Origin: Andrena cerasifolii
Lineage: Eukaryota; Arthropoda; Insecta; Hymenoptera; Andrenidae
NCBI RefSeq assembly: GCF_050908995.1
Contig: NC_135126.1
Span: forward strand, 372,001 to 436,000
DNA: 64,000 bases
Direction: 5' to 3'
The translations under genes and the position numbers were made by a program. The notes under the pieces were generated by a model. The model did no database searches. It saw only the letters and a list, made by a program, of their open reading frames with translations, and had not been told where the DNA came from. This document shows, piece by piece, positions 32,784 to 44,502 of the stretch (position 1 is its first letter; the number at the start of each line of letters is the position of its first letter).

Positions 32784-33052
32784 TGTAAGCCGAGCGATGG
32801 CCGTGGCGTGCAAGATGCATGTGTGTGTGCGGCCCAGACGAGTGACCTTCGGCAAAAAGGCATTGTTGAACGTAGCCGAAATCGCGAACCCGAGTCTGCG
32901 ACGATCGACAAAAGAACACGACGATCGGCGGACGGTAACAGGAGTCCCAGAGAGACGCTCGCACGGGGCAGACGTGCATGAGCCACCAATAAAATTTATT
33001 CATATACTGTTTCTACTTTACACAACGAACTCTTTTCTTCAACCCTTCTATA
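32784..33052 (+). repeat. 3' LTR of Gypsy element 2
   Basis: 269 bp; followed by ATTG and by resumed hAT coding on the minus strand. Confidence 0.9.
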
Positions 33053-34034
33053 ATTGATTATGGCTATTGTCGCTTTAAATTGATCTTCTAATAATATAAA
33101 TCTATCTATCATGTAATAGGTAGAGTTCCATCTGGTTGGCACATCTAGGATTATTTTTGGGGGATTATTGCCTAAAGTTATCTGGTATGCCTTTAATTTT
33201 TCTGCAGCTGTAGTGCTTTTTTTTTAAATATTTAACTATTGTTCTTACTTTATCAATCAATGAATCTATAATATCACTATTTAAACTTGATTTTACGATT
33301 AAATTTAAATTGTGGGCAAAACGTGGAATGTGTTTCCATATCAAATATGTTACTATCGCGCTTTTCATGTTTGCAGCATTATCAGTTATTGCAAAGTTTA
33401 CTTTATTAAACACTTCCCATTCTTCACACGTTGTTTTTAATATATTTGAAATGTTTTGACTCGTATGTGATCCAGTGATTTGCTCGCAACTTAAAAGTAC
33501 GGATTCGAGTCGGCAATTAATTAAAAAGTGCGCAGTAATAGCTATGAAGCTTGTTAATTCTAAATTCTTTGATGTCCATGTGTCGGTTGTTATAGAAACT
33601 TTAACAGCATTTTTTAATTTCTGCTGACAATTATTCTTACACTGTTGAAAAAGCGTTGGTATCAATGCGTGTGAAATAAATTTTCGATCGGGGAATGTAT
33701 AGTTTGGATTTAAAGATTTCACAATTTCTTTAAATCCTATGTCCTCCACTATGCTGAATGGTTGTAAATCTTTTATAAATAATGATAGTAACTTGTCATC
33801 AATATTCTTACGGTGTGATGCCGTTATTTTCCTGGGTAGAAATAATGTAATTTGCTGCTGTGTTGATATTGTTGTTATGTTTCCAGAATATCCTGACCGA
33901 GCTTGAGATATTGATGGTGGTGATCGTAAAATATTGCTTGGACCAGGTTGACAGATTTCCGGATCATCAGGATTGTGTAAAAACTGTAATGACTGCAACT
34001 GATGTGATGATTGTGGCTGATCTGATAACTGCGA
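33053..34034 (-). pseudogene. hAT transposase, exon 2
   Basis: Open from the splice acceptor (TTTCTTTTAG) to a frameshift near 33161. The DDE-fold N-terminal Asp lies in TTDTWTS and the second in ITDNAANM. The segment downstream of the frameshift runs to the Gypsy insertion. The target duplication ATTG (27911-27914 and 33053-33056) preserves the frame across the insertion. Confidence 0.85.
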
Positions 34035-34254
34035 CTAAAAGAAATGGAAACATGGAAGAATATATACTACAATCAATAGATACATGAAAAAGCATGCAGG
34101 AGAATGTCTGTAGAGTTAATATAGTTAAAATATTTTTGTTATATTTTTTTACATTTTTTTAGTTCATTTAAATTTGCATGTATTAATATAAAATAAATTA
34201 TAATTATCTATTTATATATTGACATATTAATAGACAATTATAATTATAGCTTAC

Positions 34255-34448
34255 CTGATGTGTTCGTTGTCTCCATGCGTGTGAAATAGTTGGATGAACT
34301 GTACTTAGGTGCTTTCTTAAATTAGAGGTAGTTGTCTTATATGATAACTTTTTTTACAGAGATTGCAAGTAACATATCCCGTGGTGCCGACTTGTGTAAA
34401 GAAATTCCACACGTCACTTCCTCCCAATGCTCTGATTTGGACAGACAT
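34255..34448 (-). pseudogene. hAT transposase, exon 1 with BED zinc finger
   Basis: The start ATG is the complement of 34446-34448. Two Cys (TCNLC) and the downstream His (RKHL, VHP) make up a BED-type zinc finger for DNA binding. A one- or two-base change in the A7 run puts the two halves in different frames. It ends CAG with donor GTAAG at 34255/34254. Confidence 0.8.
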
Positions 34449-35879
34449 CTTAATTTAGCTCTTGTCTCTAAGACGCGGAAAAGGAATCTGACCACGAGGG
34501 AAAGGTCTCCAAGCCTTAACAGTGTCGCATTTCGCGAGTGGAGTCGAAAACGCATCACCCCTTGTTTACATTATCTGAAGTGGCATTGACTCCCTCTGCT
34601 TTAGACTGCTTACAAAGATACATCCCATTGATACTGTTTCGATTTTCGGTTATACGTTTCAAAGATTACTCGCATCCTATTTTATGTAAGTCTATATATA
34701 ATATTTGAATTATGCTATATTTATAAATATGTTAATCATATTATATTTTTACATATGCTGATGATTATGAAAGTAGTGTAAGATTAAAACTTAAAGATGT
34801 CGAATTTTTAATTTATTTTATGTTACATCAATCTATATTCCAATAATATGCAAGAATTTTTGCATGAAAAATATTTGACGTAAGTCACTTTCATAATCCG
34901 TGGTATATAAACATATACTTTTTGCATTACTAAATACATATGAATGGTATTACTTATTAATAATTAATATAATTATAAATGTTGGGGATATAATAAAGAA
35001 ACATTTACAAAACCATGAATTTATAGATTCTATTATTATCATTTATTCTAATCGATATGTTACATTTAGCGCAGTATATATACCAATACATAGAAAGTCT
35101 AGGCCTATTGTTAGATACCCCGAGCCTTTGCAACGAGTATATCTGGACAATGTCATTCATTTTGACCATTAGCCACTTTCCGCGCGACTTTCCCTTATAC
35201 TATGTCTGGTCATCGTCACCCACTTGGACGCTTAGACCTTTTCAGGCGTTCATGTCTTAGCTATAAACAAGCGAATTAAACCGTGGGCCTCAAGTTCCTT
35301 CTTCCAACCGAAATCACTTCCAACGTAGAAAGTAACTTTCTCTAGTAATGCCACTTCCATACTCGCCAATAACCAATCCCAGTTTCTATTTTCTCACCCT
35401 CGCAATAGCAACCCTCAAGGATTCTTCAGGTTGTCGACGTTCTTTTCGAATCTCGTAAACGAGAGACAGAAAGCTCTGGCACTTTGTACAGCGAAGTCCC
35501 ATCCAATACGCTGTTTAATAAAGACGTGTTATTTTTATACAAGTTTTAGTACTTGCATCCTCCCTGGGTTCACGACACTATATATATACAAAGTGGACCA
35601 TTGATCCTCAATTTCTCTCAAAACATTCTCAAGGGTTCCTTCCAGTTGTCTACATATATTTTGAACGAATATAACATATATTATGTACACGCATAAACAT
35701 AAATGAAATTGTCACCACTTTATTTATACTTATACATATTTACATGAATACCTATTGCGATTTTGAAATTGAGAGGAAGAGTTAATATTTTACTCTTTAA
35801 AATACTAATATAAGATAAGAAAAAGAAAATTGAATTATTTTTTATTTCTAACATTAAATAAAGCAAATTTACGTTATAT
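34449..35879. other. Intergenic, no gene seen
   Basis: AT-rich, with only short ORFs that look accidental. It includes the 5' flank of the hAT gene. A stretch at 35180-35590 with TTTAATAAAGACG and a CACGACA end is somewhat LTR-like, but I could not find its start or a target duplication. Confidence 0.4.
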
Positions 35880-36537
35880 TGTTGCGTGGTCCTGCGGTCC
35901 GGCGATGGTGCTTGGTGCTGGGTTGATGCCCGTGAAGCGCAGAACCGCTTTGCTCGGAATTGCGTCTTCGTAGTAGCAATTCAGTTCAATTATAAAGGAA
36001 AAACTGTGTTCTTGTAATTTAACTGTTAACATATTTATTTGTACAACTTATAAATGATGAAATGAAATGAAAATGTAACAAGCTCAAAATAAACGTGTAA
36101 ACTATTCTACGTTCCAGAACGGAATGACCGGCGTCGTTATTTCTGTTTCTACGGCGAAATAAAATAAAAGGTTTTTAACGAGTGGGCTACATTCAAGCGG
36201 GGCAAAAAATCGAAAGTCAAATCATGTTATTGGTTTCGCTGTCGTTGAACGAGCATACAACGCCCCGGCCATGATTTAAATAATTAAACATACGACGCGT
36301 ACAAATATTCTTAATGACAATATAATAAATCTAACACATTATAATAAATATAAAATGAACGCAATTACAATGTCTTTCCTTTTACTTTCACAAGTTCAAT
36401 TTATAATTTCTCTAAGAAAAGAGTCGAGTTTGAACTCCGGCCATTTATCATGGCAGACAACTTTCTAGCAGCAACCCTAAATCCTTATTTAGTGAAAAAC
36501 GCATTATTACCAATATGAGGTTGCGCGGTACGCAACA
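35880..36537 (+). repeat. Solo LTR, 658 bp
   Basis: Starts TGTTGCGTGG and ends GTACGCAACA, so the ends are short inverted repeats with TG...CA. ATAT flanks both sides (35876-35879 and 36538-36541). The interior is AT-rich with no ORF. The family was not identified. A diverged relative seems to start at 36970. Confidence 0.72.
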
Positions 36538-36843
36538 ATATACAGAAAACGTAACCTAATATTAAATTTACATTATATGCAGATATTGTTGTGCAAGCTA
36601 TATTGAAGTATTTTATAAAAAATAATTTAATCATGAGTAAGATTTACGATCACAGTATTCACAGTGAGTAAATTCACTCGAGGCAAAAAAATCACGATCA
36701 CGGTGATAAATCACTGTTAGTGATTTTGCACTCCATCTCAAATCTGTGCTACATGCAGATGGTGCCTAAGTGATGGCGGGGGAAATACCTACGGGAGCGG
36801 TGATAATGTGTGCGCTAACTGACGAGCGTCGCCGGGAAATAGG

Positions 36844-36969
36844 CCGGTATTCATAGTCGCTACTTATTTTTAAGCAAATGCTTAAGCATGCGGCATCCTC
36901 TACTAACCTAGTAGCTAGTAAAGGATGCCGAATGGCTGCTTAAGAATAAGTAGCGACTATGAATGCCAG
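36844..36969. mobile_element. Palindromic MITE, about 125 bp
   Basis: GGTATTCATAGTCGCTACTT at 36846 is repeated in reverse complement ending near 36966; a second internal pair (GGCATCCT against AGGATGCC) makes most of it one hairpin. The termini resemble GGTATTCATAG. The target duplication is unclear because an LTR-like sequence begins at once on its right. Confidence 0.72.
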
Positions 36970-37789
36970 TGTTGCGTATTTTAGCGGTGATTTTAAGAAC
37001 AGAACGCGGGTTGGTGCCCGTGGAGTGCTAAAGCACTCTGCTCGCGGAGTGTGCGGGAGTTTTAAATAAAATAGAATTATTAACTGGCAAAACTTCAATA
37101 TATTTCTTAATAGTTTTAAGGATATACTTCAATTGTGAGAACAATTTTGGACTTTTTCGATTAAGAGTCAGGATCGTTCTGCCGTTCCGAAGTCCTCCCT
37201 TGTTGAACCTTCCCTCCTCGAACGTGGTGCCCCTTCCATCCTTGAACGTCCTCCCAGTCCTCCGGCCAATCAGGACGAAGGATGCGCTAAATTCAAGCGG
37301 TAGGTTGTCCCGCGGTTGTCCGTCCGCCCCCGCGAATCGACGTCCATCTTTCCTTCTAATTCCGGGTGGTGGTGGAAACTCTGTGGAAGCGCGCTTTTCC
37401 GTTACACGACGGGGTGCCCACGTGGGAAGAGAAAGTGGGCTCTGCTCAGAGGATCGAGAGAACAACCCTTGAAGGAAATATATGACTTCCTTAGCGTCGC
37501 CAACACTTCTGGAGTCGATCGACACTCCTAAAGACTAACAAAGGACAAGGCCTTCTTAAGAGATTACGTGACTTAGAAGAAACTCGCAATTCGTTTCGGG
37601 GTCTATTAATTGGTGTCCTCTTCCCGTTTTCGAACTCTGCCCAAGATCTTTCCCACGTATGCCACCCGCATCGCGCATCCTTAATATTACGTTCTCAATC
37701 ATACGCAAACATCGGCTTTCAAATTTCGCTCCTGATTTACCTATCGATTATATACATTTCTGTGACTACGTTCGCGTGGTCACGCAACA
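36970..37789 (+). repeat. Probable diverged solo LTR
   Basis: Starts TGTTGCGTAT and ends GTCACGCAACA. The first 90 bp share GGTTG-TGCCCGTG and GCTTTGCTCG-type words with the 658-bp LTR at 35880. A 165-codon ORF on the minus strand (37028-37525) has no recognised domain and I take it as accidental. I could not match a target duplication. Confidence 0.45.
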
Positions 37790-37885
37790 CAGCCACGAAA
37801 TCTGCCGGCCGCCAGAAGAACTAGGACGAAAAAGTCACACATTCTGGACAGTAGTCGGAACACCTGTCTATTACACCGTGGCCTG
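37790..37885 (+). repeat. Dispersed repeat, copy A
   Basis: ACGAAATCTGCCGGC through CCTGTCTATTACACCGTG is found again, inverted, at about 53318-53405. The translation HEICRPPEELGRKSHTFW is shared by both. A weaker third relative lies at about 54000-54095. Confidence 0.7.
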
Positions 37886-38251
37886 GACCCACTGTAAACG
37901 CATCTAATGCACTTGTGTGCACTTGTGTATCCGAGACTGTAACATTTGTTTGTATCCGTCCTTTTTAGAACTGCAACTGTAACTGCAACTGAAATTTACG
38001 GTCATACTTAACGAACCCTTTGGACTATGTTTATACCGGCTAATGTTTAATTCAGTAAGAATAATTCATAATTCGCAGCGATCGCATTGCAACAGTTAGA
38101 AAATGATAAATAAATCTGTGTGTTTTGTGGTACAATAACAGCAGCTTCGTGATCAGTGTCATAAGTTGATCCTCTGACACATCAAAGAGATCTGTGTAAA
38201 TGTGTTAGGTTCCGCACTTCGTGTACGACTTCGATAAAAGAATAAGACAAT

Positions 38252-38272
38252 ATGATTTTATGGAATGGCTGA
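38252..38272 (+). promoter_or_regulatory. Short upstream ORF overlapping the B9D2 start
   Basis: ATG ATT TTA TGG AAT GGC TGA: six codons in another frame, ending inside the B9D2 start region. It could reduce translation if it lies in the mRNA. The transcription start is not known. Confidence 0.45.
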
Positions 38273-38952
38273 ATTGCATATAATCGGTCAGATTTCATCT
38301 GCAAAAGACTTTAAAGAGTCACGGCTTTTATGCAAGTGGAGCTTTCATGCTGGTAACGTAATTGTTTATTATTATTATGCAAACGGTACATCGCTCTTTT
38401 ATTATCGGACCAATGAGTTTTGTGTCTGGTATAGGCAATGGATGGAATGTTTTAAATGGTTACGAGGAAGGACAAACACAAGAAAGCTGTGATTTATACA
38501 CTAACGAACCAATCTGGGACCATCCCATAGATTTGCATTATACGACACAGAGTCTCCAAAATTCGCCAAAGCTTTTACTGCAGATCTTCTACAGGGACAC
38601 GCACGAAAGAATATTATTTAAGTCCTACGGTGTTTGTAATATTCCTCTATCTCCTGGGTTGCATTCAATAAAATGCCACACGTGGAAACCAATTGGTATG
38701 CTAATTATTTTGCAAGAAGATGTTACAATATTCTCTTATTTTCTGTACATTTTTAACATGCCTATGTGTATAGGTAATTGGAAAGATAGACTCAGAGATC
38801 AATTCTTGGGAATAACTTTACAACTGAAGTCACCAAGCGTTTTAGTTAACTCTTTGGACAGATTCGAGTTACTTACGGAGAGTATGGGTACCGTTAAAAT
38901 TCAATTGCACATACTCGCACGAAATTTTGAAAAGTATGGATGTTATTTGTAA
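38265..38952 (+). CDS. B9D2: B9 domain-containing protein 2
   Basis: Three exons: 38265-38352, 38435-38695 and 38774-38952; both introns are short (82 and 78 bp) with GT...AG ends. The spliced product is 175 residues, the usual length for B9D2. The start MAELHIIGQI, the EEGQTQ segment, DHPIDLHYTTQSLQ, the YGVCNIPLSPG segment, TWKPIG and the end RNFEKYGCYL all follow the B9 (C2-like) domain of this family. The product is part of the B9/MKS complex in the transition zone at the base of cilia; in insects that means sensory neurons and sperm. There is no AATAAA between its stop and the next gene's start, 103 bp on. Confidence 0.95.
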
Positions 38953-39055
38953 ATAAGTATGATGATAATGTATTTTGTTACTAAACAGTACCAAACAAGA
39001 GATACTTGCCAGCTAAATGTACTTAGAAGAATGAGATCTGTATAGAATTGTCAAA

Positions 39056-41391
39056 ATGATCGCAAATAAATTTCTAGCGATGTTATTTTATTTTATGTGC
39101 AACAATTTCATATGTGCAAAGAAAATTGAGGAGATATTTACGTGTACAAACGAAACGGATTGCGACGAAGTCATGGAAAGAGATGACAAATTGGACAAAT
39201 CGCCTAGTACCACAGTTGAGAGTGTCTATAATTCAACCAGCATTGGCACTAGTAGTACTGCGTATTCCACGCAAACTACGAAGCTCGAAGCAGTACCAAC
39301 TATGCAGACATCACAGAAAATTAAGTACAGTAATGAAGAAAGAAATCGTATCGTGTATAAAATAGAATCCGATGTATGCGAATGTGATTTAACAGTGAGT
39401 ATTTTTAATAGAAAGTGTTTCATATAATAACTGTTATAAATAAATTTTGCATTTTTTATTCACACAACAGACATCGTCTTGTAACATCAATTGCTGTTGT
39501 GATAAAGACTGCAATGACTTCCATTTAACAGCTTTCTCGCATTGCGAAAACCGTCAGGCAGAACTATTTGATAAGCGTTATTGTTATAATAGAAATTTTA
39601 TACAACGGAATAATACACCATTTGTACTTGAGAAACTGGCGAACAACCTTTTCTGCATCCTGTATGACAACCTTCCGCCTACGTACAGCGTTAACAATGA
39701 TTTGGTAAGGCGTTAATAGGATAGGAAGTAAACCATACGCGCTGGAAAATCTTCGTAATGTACGTTTTACTGAATCTTTCGTTTTATGAAGGATATAAAA
39801 ACGGAAAGAGATATAAGGGAAACGATGAACCCAAATAGACTGACATGGCAATGGATTGACCAAATACGTGTACCTGAATATAATACTTCTAGTTCATATC
39901 AAGATGGTGACGTCATATGGAAATTACATAATAATTATATTAAACCTTTCGGTATATTTATATCATTACGCGTATGACAAGATTAATATCGATATCAACT
40001 TTCTTTTTAAACAAATATTTATTACGACAATGTAGAAGTGCTACAATCTGGATTTACTGATTTGTGTACATTCAAGAAAATCTTGGAATATCTTCGCGAA
40101 TGGAAAGGCCAGTGCTTGCAAACTGAATTAAATAATACAAACGAGTTCCTTTTCCCGGCGAAGTTCAATAATTTTACTATTATTACTTCCCCTCGTGTAT
40201 TTAACGAAACCTACGTTACAACATCGGATCAGGTACCCGCAGAATATTTTTCAAAAGCTCCTCCGTTTCGAACAAAATAACAATTCAATTTCCCACTTAT
40301 AGGTTTGTCCCAGGAACGTATGCCTCCCACTGACCAATTATTATTGTAAAGACCGTTGGAGATCGTGCAGCAATACCACGATATCAGGATCCTGTCGCAA
40401 TGGAACTTGTGAAAATATTGTAACGGGTGTAAGATATTCGATTGTTCACAATGGTTCTATGGGAATTGACAGCATTGGCGTATATTTTAATATAGGCAAC
40501 GTTTCTCGGCGATTTTATCAACAATTCGAAATAGTTTACGAATGGGCCGGACTGGATAAGGAAAGAAGTTTCCCTCTCAGCGGTAATCCTGGCTATATTT
40601 TTGGAAAGCCACTAGTCATTGGTACTTTAAAAGCAAATAAGACTAACAACGTGATTACTAGGCACATCAGCTTTAATAAAACTGATAGGTATTTAACATT
40701 GCCTGTAGCTACAGAAACCGGCGAATGTAATCGAATGGATAGGTATACTGTTGCCTTTGGAGAAGATGTTAAATTAAGATGCTCCGTATCGTTACATTTA
40801 AGCGACTTTAAAGCATCGTCTTGCGCAGAGTTACAGAATCGCACTATGCGTTTTCTGATGATGGATTCTTTACGCAACGTTACTGAAACTGATCAATATA
40901 GTACGTATGTTTCAAAGTCAGGCAATTTTACCAGCACCGATACTGCTGACTGGGCACAAATCTTACTTGACAGGGTTCCTCGGGATAGTGTAACAGGGCA
41001 GGTAGTCGATGATCGTATACAGTGCTCGGGATTAATAACTTCTGTACATTTAAATATTTTGTATTCCACCTTAGCAAAGCCCGAGACTTTGACTAATTAT
41101 AATATTCAAGGAATAGGTATTAACTTTTCTAACGAGTCTGATGTGTCGTGGTTAATGTGTTCGACTGAAAACTGTACAAACCTACTCAAAGTAGATATTG
41201 TTAGTTATGTTACGTTCCACGATATATCTAGACCGTCCAGATATTATTTTGTAGGAGGTCCTAATTTGGACCTCACCTTGCCGTACGATTTCTTTTACCC
41301 TTTCCTGAGCAGCTCAAAATGCATTCAGTCCAGTATATTTTTAATATGTAGTGTAGTAATCGCTGTAATTTTGCACAGTTCCTATTATTGA
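39056..41391 (+). CDS. tectonic: Tectonic family protein
   Basis: Five exons deduced from frame and splice signals: 39056-39394, 39471-39704, 39792-39951, 40036-40232 and 40303-41391, giving 672 residues. An N-terminal signal peptide (FLAMLFYFMCNNFICA) is followed by a Ser/Thr-rich stretch. Then comes the family's Cys-rich mark (CECDLT, CNINCCCDKDC) across the exon 1/2 junction, the SYQDGDVIW segment and Cys-rich repeats in exon 5 (CPRNVC, CKDRWRSC). There are many N-glycosylation sites and a C-terminal hydrophobic anchor (SSIFLICSVVIAVILHSS). Tectonics join B9 proteins in the transition-zone MKS complex that controls what enters the cilium. The exon 3 start is the least certain boundary. AATAAA lies at 41544-41549. 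Confidence 0.92.
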
Positions 41392-41543
41392 TCTCACGTG
41401 CTCTTATACCAGCACAAAGCAAGTGTTCAGAAATGTGTACTAATATACCAGCAACACAAAGACAAGGATCTTATGTTTCTACATAGCAATAGAAGTTTGA
41501 TAATGTTTTATACTAATATTTCAGTAATACAGTGTGTGCTTAA

Positions 41544-41549
41544 AATAAA
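41544..41549 (+). terminator. Poly(A) signal of tectonic
   Basis: AATAAA about 150 bp after the stop codon; the only such hexamer I noted close to the gene's end. Confidence 0.5.
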
Positions 41550-41879
41550 TATGTTCAAACAAAGCTAGCATGACATTTTATATCCCACTCTACATTGCTC
41601 GTAAAAATTCCGATGTTATGTTTAGTCTAGCATTTTCAACTTTGTATATTTTTTTCATTTTAATTAATTAAAAAAGTATCTAATGTACGCGTCCCACATT
41701 ATTATACCATAATAAATGAAGGTGATATTAATTTTAAATTGCAGAAAGGCATTAAGTAGTTCGCCTAATACTCGAAAAATACTATTTCATTTTCCATGTT
41801 ATGTTCGAAATACTATTTCCCTTGCATTTACATTAATACTATATTCGAAAATACGGTAGGTATTTCAAATCTTAGCCAG

Positions 41880-42480
41880 GTTTGCATCGAATCTATTTGA
41901 AAAGAATCACCGTGACATGATGGAAAATCACCAGCAGGGTCTGAGCCAATGGGAAGCAGCCGTTCGAACCGTTCCGCCAATGGCGTGGCTCACGTCTCTC
42001 CTCTAAAGTTCTGCCAGCATAAACTCTTGCAACGGGTCGTGATGCACTATGGGACATTGGGTTGTGCTTGGCTCCAATACAAGATGGCTGACACTTGTTA
42101 GTGGTGTATTTTCGTTCGATCGAATGTGCATTTTTCTAAAAAAAATTAGTGCCTTCGTATCCGCGTACGGTGCACGCACGTTTCCCTAAGTACAGAAGGG
42201 GTCTCCCATTTTTACAAAATAGGCCCCCCCTTATCATGTATCATCAGGGGACAGCAAAATGTGCCGTGAAAGTGCTATAGGCAGAATAATTACCCGTCAC
42301 CAGCCATATTCATATGTGTTCTTTTGTTATGACAATCGTGATATAATTCTTGTGGAATATAGTGCCAAGGTGAAGTGATATCTCGCTTTGTTGCGCCCGT
42401 ACCCCGTCGTTGGTGTTCCACGGAAGATTCGTTTCACTACGAAATAAATTAAATGAAAGGTGCGTATTTATTCTGTGTTC
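41880..42480 (+). promoter_or_regulatory. Possible promoter and 5' exon region
   Basis: Locally GC-rich compared with its flanks. It has two CCAAT words (near 41947 and 41980) and an AAGATGGC word at about 42083, typical of housekeeping promoters. A donor-like GGTGCGT follows ATGAA near 42455. No coding exon could be linked to it in this window, so a long first intron would be needed. Low certainty. Confidence 0.25.
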
Positions 42481-43146
42481 CTCTTCGGTACGCCTATCCG
42501 CGAAGTCATTCCCGAAACTCTCTGAGTTACTGGTGCCCGTGCAATTTCGTTCCCTTTGATCGCTTATTCTTCCTCGTTTGCCTACCTTCTTACCAATGAA
42601 TTCGAATACGCGAGAACCGACTGACCTATTAACCTGTTATATCGATTAACGTGATGTCACGCACGGTTTCGTAGTTTCACTTTGACATATTCCTCGGTTA
42701 TTCGCCGCTGTCACATACTGCTTTGCATTTCCTTCGGGTAATTTCTAATCGCACACCGTTGCACCGCGCGTTAGCCGTCGATGGGACACGGCCAGCAATC
42801 CGAAGGATTTCCGCGAACGTCGTCTTAAAAGCTGCTCTCCCTCGAACGACAACTCGGTTGTTTACAATATTTCACGCATGAGAAAAGAGTTGCTTGATTC
42901 AGAAACGAGAGCCAGCATACTCCAAAACATGGCGGTAACATTGGTAATGAATTTTCAATCGTAATTCGCTATTAGACGAAACACGTTCCATCTTATATCT
43001 GGCTTGTCCTGGGAACAGTACTCGCTTGCAAAGGTATTTCTCGGAACGAATCAACGCGAGAGCAAGTTATGGTAGTATTGATTCGGAAGAAGCTGGTACG
43101 TTCAATATTCAAGCAATACTCAACTCAGATTTAATTCTGCAACCCC

Positions 43147-43367
43147 CAGTGGCGGATTTAAGAAAAAAGGCCCAGGTGGCAAACATTCTGAGGGGCCCAT
43201 TTTTCCGCGAAAATAAAGAGGGAGTCTACTAAAAACGGGCCAAGTATAGTAGTTTGAAAAAAAATGAAGTGTTTGGCTACCTATATCTAATCATAATTTT
43301 TTTTGGAGATTGGCCCTGGAGGGACTTTTGGGCAGGGGCCCAGGTGGCAACTGCTTATCCGCCACTG
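43147..43367. mobile_element. hAT MITE, 221 bp
   Basis: Termini CAGTGGCGGATTTA and TTATCCGCCACTG. Flanking octamers GCAACCCC and GCAGCCTC agree at six of eight positions, as an aged 8-bp target duplication would. No ORF. Confidence 0.8.
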
Positions 43368-44161
43368 GCAGCCTCGAATTTGACTTTCCACATGTTTGGA
43401 GGTAACTTATGATTTCTGGAGGGGTAGAGTTGTTGATATTAGTGTCCAGAAGTGTATAGATCAATAAAGTTATTACTATGAGCGCAATAAGCGGATACAC
43501 GAATATATATATATAAAGAACTGATTTAGGCACGCGACAGCAACATTCCTGTTGCGTATATATCAACACAAAGACTAAGACTAACTGTTATAATGAAAAG
43601 GAACGCCGAAAGTTCTGGGCGCTCTACACACACACACACATACATATAGAGATTGGGGAATCTCTTCCGTAAGCCTACGTCGATCACACATTCTAACAGT
43701 TGTTAACGATATGCTTTGTGTTGCATCAAGGATGGTCTTAACATAAATATGGAGATGCTGTATTATGTTGTATTTATCGGTACCTAGTTATTTATTTGCG
43801 TGGCTTCGCTCTTTTGTAATTTAAGAGGTAAAAATTTATTGTCCACGGTTCCTGTTTGTTAATCACCACTAGGCTCGTTGCAAAGGAGTAGCGCGATAAA
43901 TCAATAATTCCCATATCATTTTTACTGCAATAACAAGCAAGGGAATTGATCTGGGCCTTGTTAGTGCCCGGAATTCGTTCAAAATTCCCCGTGAGAAGCA
44001 TGTAAATCACCAGTGTGATATTCAAGCTACAATCGAAACATTAAGCTGGGCTTACATCAAACTGCCAATGGGCTAGGTAAGTACTGTGGAGGGCGCCACC
44101 TTGCGGTCACTTTTTTGAAAAGTGGGACGATTAATCGAATGTATGACATGGTTGAATATTA

Positions 44162-44433
44162 GGGCGGAGCGATACTATATAGGCGAAAATTTAAATTTGA
44201 ATTTTCAGTTGACCCGAGTGCGGGATAGTTGTCTTTTGATTAACCAAACACAACTGTAAAAAAAAATTTGAAAAATATTCGTGTCTGCAAGTTCCTTTTT
44301 CTCCAAAAAATGATTATATACTAGCTGATTATATAATCACTTTTAGGGGAAAAAGAAACCTGCAGACATGAATATTTTCCAAAAATTTTTTACAGTTGTG
44401 TTCGGTTTCAAATTTAAATTTTCCGCTCCGCCC
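44162..44433. mobile_element. TA-flanked palindromic MITE
   Basis: GGGCGGAGCG at 44162 and CGCTCCGCCC ending at 44433, with TA on both sides. Long inner arms (AAATTTAAATTT; CACAACTGTAAAAAA against TTTTTTACAGTTGTG) make it nearly all hairpin. Confidence 0.82.
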
Positions 44434-44502
44434 TATTGAATATAGTAGGGAGAGGAATGAGGGTGAAATTAGCGGAAGTTTTAAATGTTTGAATTTAGTT
44501 AA

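Larger units (their letters stand above)
27915..33052 (+). mobile_element. Gypsy-type LTR retrotransposon 2 (decayed)
   Basis: LTRs of 269 bp (27915-28183 and 32784-33052; TGTAAGCC...TTCTATA) and target duplication ATTG. By eye the LTRs differ at about nine positions (near 3%), so it is older than Gypsy element 1. Order: gag with SAP-like segment, two CCHC knuckles, protease, RT, RNase H, integrase. Lesions: nonsense codons, several frameshifts, a deletion removing the start of RT, and a solo LTR inside pol. The LTR does not end in CA, and I see no convincing primer-binding site. Confidence 0.9.
27767..34448 (-). pseudogene. hAT transposase gene (BED finger), split by Gypsy element 2
   Basis: Minus strand. 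Exon 1 is 34448-34255, from ATG: a BED zinc finger beginning SDVWNFF and CNLCKK, with a one-base slip in an A7 run, then TTSNLRKHL in the next frame. The intron is 34254-34035 (GT...AG, 220 bp). Exon 2 is 34034-33053: hAT motifs TTDTWTSKNLELTSF, AITDNAANM and PRFAHNLNL, then a frameshift near 33161 and LDVPTRWNSTYYM. Gypsy element 2 then splits the gene. The frame resumes at 27914-27767 with SDEEWEIL and YPTASIMIPLISGL, where it is cut by the TTAA end of X copy 3. The C-terminal dimerisation part is lost. No hAT terminal repeats were found. Confidence 0.88.

Noticed and set aside
35180..35590. LTR-like sequence with AATAAA and CACGACA end
   Set aside because: No matching start or target duplication could be found.
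37028..37525. 165-codon ORF on the minus strand
   Set aside because: Low-complexity, no ATG-context support, and it lies in an LTR-like sequence; overlapped by open frames on the other strand.
37980..38250. RFX X-box upstream of B9D2
   Set aside because: Tandem CTGCAACTGTAACTGCAAC resembles repeated half-sites, but I could not find a proper two-half X-box with GTNRCC and RGYAAC, so no claim is made.
43615..43645. Short CA microsatellite
   Set aside because: Ordinary simple repeat, not worth a separate feature.
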